From a virus, in the IMG/VR virus record IMGVR_UViG_3300010354_000591, positions 1 through 25,118 of that record: 25,118 bases of DNA; one strand, 5' to 3'. The notes below the pieces were generated by a model. That model ran no database searches, had not been told where the DNA came from, and saw only the letters and a program-made list of their open reading frames with translations. A program made the translations under genes and the position numbers. Shown one piece after another: positions 14,038 through 23,700 of this stretch (position 1 is its first letter; each line of letters opens with the position of its first letter).

Positions 14038-17000
14038 TACTGGTCCTCAATCTCGACCTCTAATTTATCTACGTCCTTGCGTTCTCCGTAGATTACATAA
14101 AAGCAATCAATATTTTCACCAACTACTTCTACACGGTTGTCTTTGATTTCTCCGACATAGATTTCTTGCTTACGACCCTTAGGAGTAATGCTTACTGTGA
14201 TAGAATCAGGATCGACTAGCCCAGTCCAATAATCTGGTAATTCTATCACATTAGAATTCTTTAGGGTACCTCGAACATAAACACCGTTTTCTGGACCTTC
14301 TAAGCTGCCATATCGTAGCTTCATACCAGATTTAGTTGGGTGATCGATCAAGAAGCTTTTAGTTGTGGCAGCAAAGGCACCGTTGACTTTCAATCTATAA
14401 TTTGCATCGGCGGCCGTGTTCCATGGAAATCCTATCATTACTGTTGCTGCTGCTGCGTCATTTTGTATGAATAGAGGAGCCCATGCGTCTAAGTTAGTAG
14501 TGTGAGCACCGATATGAGCATATCCGTGAGCAGAACCTAAAACTGGTCGTTGACCGTTATTGTCTCCAAATGCTCCTGCGATCCAACCAGTGGCTGCTGC
14601 TGCAGCACCAGAATTGTATGCTGTAAAGTGATTTCTAGCATTACTACTATTAGTTCCTAAGAATCCCGCATTAGTAACTGCGCCAAATCTAGCAGCACCG
14701 TCTGCTGATCTAATTTCTGCTACTACTGTAGGTGTAGTATCACTAGAACCAGTTCCGCCTTCCCATGTCCAACCATATCCAGCAGCATCTTCAATATAGT
14801 TTCTCAAGCCCCAAGAAGTAACCAATGTACTTGAAGGTACTGTAATATTTCCTTTAGTACCTATACTTGTTTGACCAGCTTGTGCCATATAGGTTTGCCA
14901 CGTAGTATAAGAATCTGCATACCAACTTATACCATGAGTAGCGTTACTATCTCTACCAATTAGAATTCTAGGAAAATAACTTTGTGAATTAGAACTAATA
15001 CCACCAGTTACAACTAGTGAACCGGTAGTGCTCGAAGTAGCTGCGGTACCATGAGTATTAATTTGTGCGGATGTTGTAGTTGAACCACCTCCGTATAATC
15101 TTGTTGCTCCAGAATTAGTATTACCATAACCAATAAACATACCGTCATTGAAGGCAGATGAAGTATTATTTCTAATAACACGCACACTGGTATAAACGTC
15201 ATTAGTAGCAAAATCAAGACCATCAGCCCCGCCGGCTAATCCTGATCTAATTACTTCATTACATGTTATTGTTCCAGCGCCAGTAGTTGATCCAATATTA
15301 ATATTAGTTGTACTACCCGAAACTCCACTTGTACCTATGTTAATTGTTTTAGTAACGCCGTTAGCTGTAGCACCTGTGCCCAAGTTCAGTGTTTGAGCTG
15401 CTGTGCTTTGACCTATAGTTATTGCCCCAGTTGCCCCAGTTCCGCCTAATGTAAAAACTCCAGTAGTTTGTGCGCTGTATATTGTTACATTACCTGTTGT
15501 TGTAGTATTATATAAAGTGCTGTTAGTTCCAGCTGCGCTGACAATGTCACCACCTGTAACAGTTATATCACCATTAACAGTTAAATCTCCTTGATCTAAA
15601 TCAAAAATAAACTGATTAGTGCCGCCGCCTACAAATTGTATTTCGTTAGGCGTTGCTGCCCAACGTATGCCCCAAGCGTTTGCTGCTGTTCCGTGGCTAG
15701 GATAATAATCTTCAGAAATACCCCAGATATCGTGATTGTCGTCGCCAGTTTCTCTTGATATAAATCCGCCACCTAATATTGGTCTATTAGCTATAGCAGA
15801 AGGAAACGACGCTTGTCCGCTTACTGTTATAATAGGACTAGACAATGTGGTCGTCCCGCCGTTTGATCCGCCAATATTAACGTTGGTTGTAGAACTAGCT
15901 ACGCCGCCTGTGCCTATATTAACTGTTTTTGTAATAGAAGCAGCAGCAGGAGCAGTACCAAAATTATAAGTGCTAGCTGCAGTGCTAGCATTTCCTATGT
16001 TGATAGTTTGTGCGGCAGCAGCATTGCCAATGTTTAAACTAGTCGCAGCACCAAATGCGTTAACAGTAGTACTAGTTGTATTCCATAAATTAACAGTGGC
16101 TTGACTACCTACCACAGTGGGATTATTAATTGTAGCAGTACCACTGGTAGCTCCCATGTTAAGGGTAGTGGCAGCACCGGCAAAGTTTACAGTAGTACTA
16201 GTTGTATTCCATAAATTAACAGTGGCTTGACTACCTACCACAGTAGGATTATTGATTGTTGCTGTGCCACTGGTAGCACCAATATTAACTGCTGTACCTG
16301 CGCCGGCAAAGTTCACAGTAGTACTAGTTGTATTCCATAAATTAACAGTGGCTTGACTACCTACCACAGTAGGATTATTGATTGTTGCTGTGCCGCTAGT
16401 TGCTCCCATGTTAAGGGCAGTGGCAGCACCAGCAAAGTTTATTGTAGTAGCAGTAGCATTGGCTAAATTAAATGTAGCCGTACTTACTGTTAAGTCTCCT
16501 CCGTCGATATTAACGTCAAGGTCAACATCTAAATTATTTTTAATATTAGTTGTACCAGTAGCAGCGCCAATATTAACTGTTGTACCTGCACCGGCAAAGT
16601 TCACCGTAGTAGCTACTGTATTGTAGACATTTTGAGTTGTCTGACTACCCACTAGTGTTGGGTTATTGATTGTAGCAGTACCACTGGTAGCTCCCATATT
16701 AAGGGCAGTGGCAGCACCGGCAAAGTTCACCGTAGTAGCTACTGTATTGTAGACATTTTGAGTTGTCTGACTACCCACTAGTGTTGGATTATTGATCGTA
16801 GTAGTACCAGTAGTTGTTCCAATATTGACTGCTGTAGCTGCACCAAATAAATTTCCAGTTAATGAGTTTGTGTTAAACACTGACGCTGCGCCGGTATTGT
16901 TACTGACAATGGTAGGTGTTGGACCGTTCATGTTAAAAGTAACACTGGTTGCGTTGCTTTGAGTTATTACCGGATTATTAACAGTGACCGTGCCGGTAGA

Positions 17001-17660
17001 AGCACCAATATTGACTGCGGTAGCTGCTCCGAATAAATTACCTGTAGTTGCTACTGTATTAAAAACGTTAGCAGTAGTAACACCAGTATTTGTACGAATT
17101 GTTGCTGTACCTGTAGTAGCATTACCTCTTACTTCTAAGATGCTGTTTCCAGCTGTAGTTCCTAAATTTAAAACTGCTGCGGGTGCTCCTAGATTAGTCG
17201 TAGTAGCTGCGCCGCCAACGTTTAATGTTGTAGCATTTGCGTTAGCAAGATTAAATGTAGCTGTACTAACAGTTAAATCACCACCATCAATATTAACATC
17301 GCCATCTACATCTAAATTGTTATTGATATTAGTAGTGCCAGTGGCGGCCCCAATTTCCATGCTAGTAGCAGCGCCACCAAAATTAATTGTAGTGGCCACT
17401 GTGTTTAATAAATTAAACGTAGTTTGATCTGTACCAATTGTTCCAGTGCCACCACCTACTGTTAGGGTTCCCGAAAATGAACCGTTATTGCCGACAGATA
17501 AATCTGTGCCTATGTAGGCTTTTTTAGCTATTGCTGCACCACCTGCCGAATATAAACTAGCTGCGGTATCAGAACTAGATGTGGCATCTGTGGTGCCAAG
17601 TATTTGTGCCTCTTCCGTCACAACGAGGCCGTTTTTAACGACGAAATCTACTATTGCCAT
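14037..17660 (-). CDS. Repeat-built tail fibre protein (1207 aa)
   Basis: The protein opens MAIVDFVVKNGLVVTEEAQI. About residues 65-570 are short Thr/Asn/Gly-rich repeats of the form TVNFAGAGTAVNIGATSG-TATINNPT. This pattern is typical of beta-helical or triple-beta-spiral fibre shafts. Some are near-identical 42-residue units (see repeat entries). Middle parts are more varied and contain globular segments. Residues about 1100-1207 form a distinct domain: KSFLIDHPTKSGMKLRYGSL, then EGPENGVYVRGTL, LPDYWTGLVDPDSI and a charged end. I recall this C-terminal domain from many marine phage fibres; it may act in trimerisation or as a tip. A hairpin-containing leader with GGAGAGG precedes the ATG, and a late-type box lies at 17706-17713. 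It heads the coupled adhesin operon. Confidence 0.85.
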   Translation of the reverse strand: MAIVDFVVKNGLVVTEEAQILGTTDATSSSDTAASLYSAGGAAIAKKAYIGTDLSVGNNGSFSGTLTVGGGTGTIGTDQTTFNLLNTVATTINFGGAATSMEIGAATGTTNINNNLDVDGDVNIDGGDLTVSTATFNLANANATTLNVGGAATTTNLGAPAAVLNLGTTAGNSILEVRGNATTGTATIRTNTGVTTANVFNTVATTGNLFGAATAVNIGASTGTVTVNNPVITQSNATSVTFNMNGPTPTIVSNNTGAASVFNTNSLTGNLFGAATAVNIGTTTGTTTINNPTLVGSQTTQNVYNTVATTVNFAGAATALNMGATSGTATINNPTLVGSQTTQNVYNTVATTVNFAGAGTTVNIGAATGTTNIKNNLDVDLDVNIDGGDLTVSTATFNLANATATTINFAGAATALNMGATSGTATINNPTVVGSQATVNLWNTTSTTVNFAGAGTAVNIGATSGTATINNPTVVGSQATVNLWNTTSTTVNFAGAATTLNMGATSGTATINNPTVVGSQATVNLWNTTSTTVNAFGAATSLNIGNAAAAQTINIGNASTAASTYNFGTAPAAASITKTVNIGTGGVASSTTNVNIGGSNGGTTTLSSPIITVSGQASFPSAIANRPILGGGFISRETGDDNHDIWGISEDYYPSHGTAANAWGIRWAATPNEIQFVGGGTNQFIFDLDQGDLTVNGDITVTGGDIVSAAGTNSTLYNTTTTGNVTIYSAQTTGVFTLGGTGATGAITIGQSTAAQTLNLGTGATANGVTKTINIGTSGVSGSTTNINIGSTTGAGTITCNEVIRSGLAGGADGLDFATNDVYTSVRVIRNNTSSAFNDGMFIGYGNTNSGATRLYGGGSTTTSAQINTHGTAATSSTTGSLVVTGGISSNSQSYFPRILIGRDSNATHGISWYADSYTTWQTYMAQAGQTSIGTKGNITVPSSTLVTSWGLRNYIEDAAGYGWTWEGGTGSSDTTPTVVAEIRSADGAARFGAVTNAGFLGTNSSNARNHFTAYNSGAAAAATGWIAGAFGDNNGQRPVLGSAHGYAHIGAHTTNLDAWAPLFIQNDAAAATVMIGFPWNTAADANYRLKVNGAFAATTKSFLIDHPTKSGMKLRYGSLEGPENGVYVRGTLKNSNVIELPDYWTGLVDPDSITVSITPKGRKQEIYVGEIKDNRVEVVGENIDCFYVIYGERKDVDKLEVEIEDQ
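16075..16452 (-). repeat. Three near-identical 126-bp tandem units in the fibre gene
   Basis: Copies begin at 16075, 16201 and 16327 on the plus strand (each with GTTGTATTCCATAAATTAAC). The period of exactly 126 bases equals 42 codons, so the frame is kept. They encode repeats of the form NNPTVVGSQATVNLWN...NFAGA...GATSGTATI. The low divergence indicates recent duplication or gene conversion, and the copy number could change by recombination. Confidence 0.85.
16606..16857 (-). repeat. Two further 126-bp units of a second subtype
   Basis: Copies start at 16606 and 16732 (GTAGTAGCTACTGTATTGTA), again 126 bases apart, encoding NNPTLVGSQTTQNVYNTVAT-type units. They share the frame and general plan of the units at 16075-16452 but use other bases in the TTQNVYN segment. 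The second copy diverges toward its end. Confidence 0.75.
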
Positions 17661-17661
17661 G

Positions 17662-17698
17662 CGGTTTCCCTCTCCACCGTTGTGTAGTTTTAAACTAC
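17662..17698 (-). promoter_or_regulatory. Leader hairpins before the 1207-aa fibre gene
   Basis: The transcript leader can form two stems. GUAGUUUAAAACUAC (17684-17698) gives a 6-bp stem at the probable 5' end. CGGU/ACCG (17662-17679) encloses a 10-base loop GGAGAGGGAA that contains the ribosome-binding site. A 5'-terminal hairpin could protect the mRNA, and a looped ribosome site would stay accessible. There is no U-tract, so it is not a terminator for the gene ahead. Confidence 0.4.
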
Positions 17699-17705
17699 GA
17701 TATTA

Positions 17706-17713
17706 TATTTATT
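17706..17713 (-). promoter_or_regulatory. Putative late promoter box for fibre/adhesin operon
   Basis: The minus strand reads AATAAATA, one mismatch from TATAAATA. A T4-like start near 17700 places the hairpin GTAGTTTAAAACTAC almost at the 5' end of the mRNA. The box overlaps the stop codon of the 2395-aa gene. Confidence 0.5.
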
Positions 17714-20700
17714 AGACTGTATTTAGATAACGAACTGTCCTTACTTTAATTGTATTACCTGCTGTAGCTTGTGCTAATAATCTAGCATTAGGAGCACTAA
17801 TGTCTGCGGTAAATGTAACTAAATTATTATTTCCTGTCTTAATAACTGCGAAATCTGTAATTGATGCAGTAGTACCATCATGAATCATTAATATTTCACT
17901 GACTTGATATTTGCCAACGTCTGTGCCGGCAGTACATTCAATCTGAATAGTAAATTTAGCACTACGATATGTAGCTGTAGCAAATGAACTTACTACTGTA
18001 GCTGCTGCTGATGTTATAGAAGCAGTTTCATGTGAAGTTATATGTAACAAATCATTAATAACAGCACTATTACCCACCTTAACGGTAGTTCCAGAAGAAC
18101 CAGTTGAACCAATATTGATAGTACCAGTTGTAGTACCAGTATAAAGATTTACAGTACCTGTGGTAACGTCGCTGGTTAAGTTGATTGTGCCTGCTGCCGT
18201 GCTGTTAATTTTAACAATATTTCCAGTTACAGCACCACCAAATGTCAATGTACTTGCAGCGCCCGTGGCAGCTGTAGCAACGTTAATTGTTCTAGCACTA
18301 GTTCCTGTGTTAGCTAAAGCCAGTGTTGTAGCAGCGCCAGCAAAATTAACTGTAGTAGCATTAGTGTTAAACACGTTAGCGATAGCCATTGCTGTAGTTA
18401 AATTTAGAGTAGTTGATCCACTAGATTCAGCAAGTGTCATTCTTGTTGTAACTGTTTGTGTAGTGTCACCAGTTGTACCAGTTGTACCAGTTTGGAAGTT
18501 AATTACACCACCTGTAGCGTTACCTGTACTTAATCCAGGGCGAACTGTTAAGGCTGCACCGGCAATGTTTGTTCCAACACCGTTTTCACCTTTAATAACA
18601 GATGCCACTGGTGTAGCACTTGCTTCACTTGAACCAATAGTTACGTTTCGATTTCTAATAACTAGTGTGGATTCTTTTACTATGGTTCCTGCTCTTGCTA
18701 AATTAGTTTGTGTTGTTGCTGAGGTAATTTTAAATGTAAATGATTTACTTAACAGTCCAGCACTAGTGATTGGCCATGTTCCGTTGATATTTGCCACGCC
18801 AGATGTAGCAACAGTAATTTGATCTCCAGTATTAAGACCTAGACTTTTACAAGTATCTGTAAATGCTATTGGAGCAGATGCAGCTATTATTCCTGTTAGA
18901 GCGGCACTTAAATAAATTCTACTATTGTCATAACCTGTTACATAAGTATTTGCTGGAATAAATGAACTTCCTTGAACTAACATACCTGGTCTAATTGTCA
19001 CTGGATAACCAGTGTATATTAAAAATGCCTGTCCAGAAGCACTTGCAGAACTTAGATTAATTCCCACAGCTCCAATATAAACATCACCGACTCCGGCTGT
19101 AGTAGTTACAGTAGAACCTGTATTTGAGTAGGTAAATGTAGTACTGTTTGTAACAGTTACCGCAGCATTTACAGTATTAAAATTACTGTCACTTGAACAT
19201 ACAATAGTAACAGTATCGCCGTTGGTTAATCCGTGATTTGCGGCTGTCACTATAGTTGCCACATTAGATCCGTTACGAGCCACTGTGGATATTGCTATGT
19301 TTATGCCAATATTAGCAGTTACTGATACTGTAGATGATCCGCCGGTTGTATAACTTTTAACATTAGTTGTTAAAGACTCAGTTGCGGCATTACTGCCTAT
19401 GTACACTGCCTCAGCGTCTCCACCAATATTAACTGCTCTAACACTGTTATTAAATAAACTTGCAGCTCCGGATGTACTAGACCCAAATTGATCGCCTGTT
19501 ATGTTAACGTATTCTGCTACAGTTAAACTAGAACTCCACTGTGGAGCTGATCCGGTGCTAGTCATTATAGTATTAGCAACACCGATACTTAACGGATTCA
19601 ATGTCTGAGCCGCACTAGCATACAACATATCGCCAATGCCATAGCTGGCAATATTTGTACCGCCTCGATTTACAGGCACATTGCTGGTTAAATTACTAGG
19701 ATTTAAAAAGTAACTTGAATCATATGTATCTAGTGTACCGGCATCAACAACACCTGCCTTAATTAAAACCTGGCCTGCTGTTAGACTGTCGCCAGTGCCT
19801 ACACTAAACTGAGTAGTGTTAAAACTAGCGACACCCATTGTTGAATATCCGGCGCTGCCTCCGGTTTTATCAACTTTAGTTACATCAAATGTTAAGTCTC
19901 CATAAAACGGACTCGAGCCACTACCGGTTAGAGATAACGCACTGCCGGCTGCTAGTTGAGCACTTTTAACAGCAGTTGACCATATAGAGTCGCCACGTAA
20001 AAATGTTGAACTATTGGCTGTTCCTGTGGCCAATCTTGATGTGGCAATAATACCAGATATGATATTACTAGCATCAATGTTAGTGGTAACTAGACTGTTC
20101 CAATTTGACCTTGTTGATGAGCTAGTATTAACTGTGCCAATAACCTTAATACTAGCTTTAACCACAGTGATATTTCCACTACCAGTAGCAGTTAAATTGC
20201 CTTCTCCTAATACAACTCCTCCTACGCTGCTTAAGGCATCAGCACGAAGAGGATGTACTGTAAAACTATTTGTAGTTACGCTACCTACAAACCAAAAAGT
20301 ATTCTGACCAATTTGAACTCCGCTTTCATATGGTAAATCTGATCCTACGATACGGAAAGCATCACCTGTGACAAATCCATGTCCCGGAACACTAAAAGTA
20401 TTATTGACAATGTCAACTGTTTTTCTTGTCAGTGTGTGACCGGCGCCCGTCGACGTAGTCAACGCTACAATTGTTGACAGTGTGTAATTAGTATATAATT
20501 CTAATGTTGTTGAATTTATTACTTTAGCGTAATAAACATTATTAGTAATAAGACCGCCAACTGCCGGATCTACTCCTGGATTATATTGTACTGGATCGCC
20601 TGAAGTAAATCCATGAGCTGCTAACGTGGTAATTCTATTCAATAGTGTATCTACACCGCCACCTGAGCCAGTAGCTGTAGCATCAAATGTAGCTGTAACT

Positions 20701-23700
20701 GTTCCAGTTGCGCTAAATGTTGCTACTACACTCGAGTTATGCTCAACAAAATCAGGTGCCCCCGACGTAGCTACAAATGTTTGACCTCCAAATAAATCTA
20801 AATACACTCGTTTTTCAACTGCGCTGATTGTGATTTGAAATCCAGATCCTGTTCCACCTAAGAATGTATTGTTTGCTGACAGTGTGTTACTTCCTGCGCT
20901 ATTAGAGTATCCAGCACCACCAAATACAATATCAACATTAGTAACTGCTCCGGCGGCAACTGTAATATCAGCTAAAGCACATACTCCCGAGCCGGTGACA
21001 TTAGTTAACGGAACACGATAATATACACCGTTGACATAACCACTGCCTCCAGTTAATCCAGTCAAATTGTTAACTGCGGTAATAACGCCTAGTCTTAATT
21101 CTTTAAATTCTCCTTGACTCAATGAATCAGATGCTGTTAGTACCGAACGAACTGTTCCGGTTTCTGCTGCCGGAGTAAAAAACTTTAATGTAGCAGTAGT
21201 TGTTGCTGCCACTGTTGATGCTGTTGGAAACGTAATAGTAAATGTTCTAGGATCTACAGCCATATTGACTGTGGTAATCTTTGAACCTTTTGGTATAGTG
21301 CCTGCTGTGTCAAAAACAAACTGTCCTGTAGCAATAGTTCCTGTTAAACTGGCTGCTGCTACACTACCAGTCATTGTAGTAGCGCTAGTTGCTCCTGCTA
21401 AACTAGCAGTAGCGGTTGTGCTAGCACTTGTAGCGCTATCTGCTGCTACGTTAGAATAATAAAATTCATCAGCATCTAATACTGTGATATATTCTGTATC
21501 ATCATAGCTGTCAGTAGCAGCATTAATTTTTACTGCATTACCTGAAGTAAAATTATGATTAGCACTTGTTTTCATGTAGACATTGTTGTTATATCTAAAT
21601 GCTGTGCTAATTGTAGTATTTGTATAAGTTGGCGACGCTGCGGGATCTAAAATAAGATATTGACTAGATGTACTAGCTCTTAAAAAATAGTTTGCTGTAG
21701 ATGCGCTAGCAGCAGGAGCAGTACTTACTGTTACTGTGGTATTTGAATCACTAGGTGTTCGATCACTGTTAATAATTAGTGTACTTCCGCCAGTGACAAA
21801 AGGTGTATTAAATGTACCAAATACGCTGCCTACAATAATATTAGTAGCACTGGTATATGTAGCTTTTAAAATTCCGCTGGCGCCACCGTAATAGATTGTG
21901 CCTTGGACTGTAGCAGTGCCTGGATTAATGTTTGTAAACACTTCAAAACTGCCGGCACTTGATCTGTTAACTAACCAAACACCGTTATAGGCTGCGGGTG
22001 TAACACCTTCTAAAAGCACATAAGTATCTTTGGTAACAGTGACAGCGCCGCTGTGCGTCACTGTAAAACTGTTTGTTCCGCTGGTAATTGCTGTTGTAGC
22101 AGTATTACCTGTAGTTTGTATAATTGTACTACCTACTGATGCTGTAATAGCCGAACTAACTGTTAATTCTTGTTGTTGAAAACTTTCTGTAGCAATATCG
22201 CCGCCTAACATATCACTCGCAGGAATATCGTCAATTTGATACAATCTACCGTCTAATCCGTTAGAACTAAAATTTGTAAAACTGCGATTAGTTGGAATTA
22301 AGTCAGTATTAATTTGTCCATTAGAATTCAATTGAACTAATGATCCAGGAACAGCATTAGTAGAAACGTTTTTGTCAAGAACATTACCCAAGTGAGTTTG
22401 AGCATAACTATAAACAGCTAATTGAGTACTAATACGACTATCTTTTGGTCCGCCAACTTCATTTTCGCCTAAGTCTATATCAGTACTAATAGTTTCAACG
22501 GTAACTCCGCCAACACCTAGACGTAGTACGTCTAGTGTGTCTACTGTTATTTTGTTAGTGAATGTAACATTACCAGTTCTGTTATAAGCTCTAATAAAAT
22601 TACCAACTTTGAAGTCGCCTAGTTCATTTGTTCCAGACGTATAAACACGGCCTCCGTTTTGAGACACTTGTTCATATTCTTCTCTAGTCTGACCTCCGTT
22701 CTGTGGTAACGCATTATAGTCTGTACCAGATCCTGCATATTCCCAAGTATGAGCAGACGAGTTAGTGATACTAGGTCTATGGAACCAAATTTTCTTACCA
22801 GGTAATGTAGCCGTACTAGTAAACGAACCACCGACAATGGTCGGAAATACTTCAAACACAGCACCGTATAAGTCTGTTCGAGCTAATGCCACACTTACAG
22901 TGTATGAAACACCAGAACCGTTTCTTGTTACAATAGTACTGCTGGCTGCAAATTGATTTCTAGTTTCTGTAATTCCGATTGTAACTTTGTTTATAGATAC
23001 TACTAACTCTCTTGTTCCGGCATTATAACTGTAAACATAAGCATTGTTAGGTAAGCCTCCTGTTAATCCTGTAATTACATCGCCTGGATTAAACACATAT
23101 CCGCTACCACTACCAGTGGCTAATGTAAGCGTTTGAAAGCTGTTGTGTGTTTCTAAAACGTCACCAACATACATTTCATAATCTTGTTTTCTAAATTTCT
23201 GTGTGCCTGCGCCCACAAATGTAATATCAACATCTTTAGTAAGACTGTCGTCAAAACAAAGACTAAATGTATTAGATGTAAGATATTTGATCCAAAAAAC
23301 ATCGCCATTATAAATTCCGCCGATGTCTGTGCCGCCGTTAGTGTCATAGGTAACTTGATCACCGTTATTAAAACCATGAGATGCCACTGTAAATACATTT
23401 GTTGTAGGATTAACGTCAGTAGCAGCATTAAAACTAACTTCTAAAAAGCTAGGCAAATTATTTTTATATGAGCTAGTTAAGTCTGCATTGGTACTTGGAT
23501 CATATATCCTTGTGATAAATTCTTCAACTGGTCCATTTGGTCGACTAAATCCAAACGCAGTAATTGTTTGAGTGCTTCCTACTGTACCTGTAGTTCCAAT
23601 ATAACCTTTATCAAAGGCAAAGGCGTTGGGACTATAGCCTGCTGCTCTTAACGCATACAAACCAAAGTTAGTAGCTGAGTTAGTGATAGAGCAATAACCA

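Noticed and set aside
16075-16857. Periodic repeats considered as a CRISPR array or a diversity-generating retroelement template/variable pair.
   Set aside because: The repeats are translated, in frame, with no alternation of constant repeats and unique spacers; no reverse transcriptase and no adenine-biased variable copy are visible.
17684-17698. Inverted repeat GTAGTTTTAAACTAC considered as a terminator after the giant fibre gene.
   Set aside because: The stem is AT-rich and is followed in the transcript by ACACAACGG with no U-tract.
18160-18822. Long open frames on the plus strand opposite the two large fibre genes (also 15736-15969, 16378-16626, 16984-17427, 20014-20307, 24277-24477, 24667-25005).
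   Set aside because: They are low-complexity V/A/P/L-rich reads of the antisense of Thr/Asn/Gly repeats, with no consistent ribosome sites and no recognisable domains.
22619-22864. Minus-strand frames in other registers inside the fibre genes (also 10949-11155, 15014-15223, 23153-23428).
   Set aside because: They are out-of-frame reads of the same strand with unusual composition; the long structural frames cover them without interruption.
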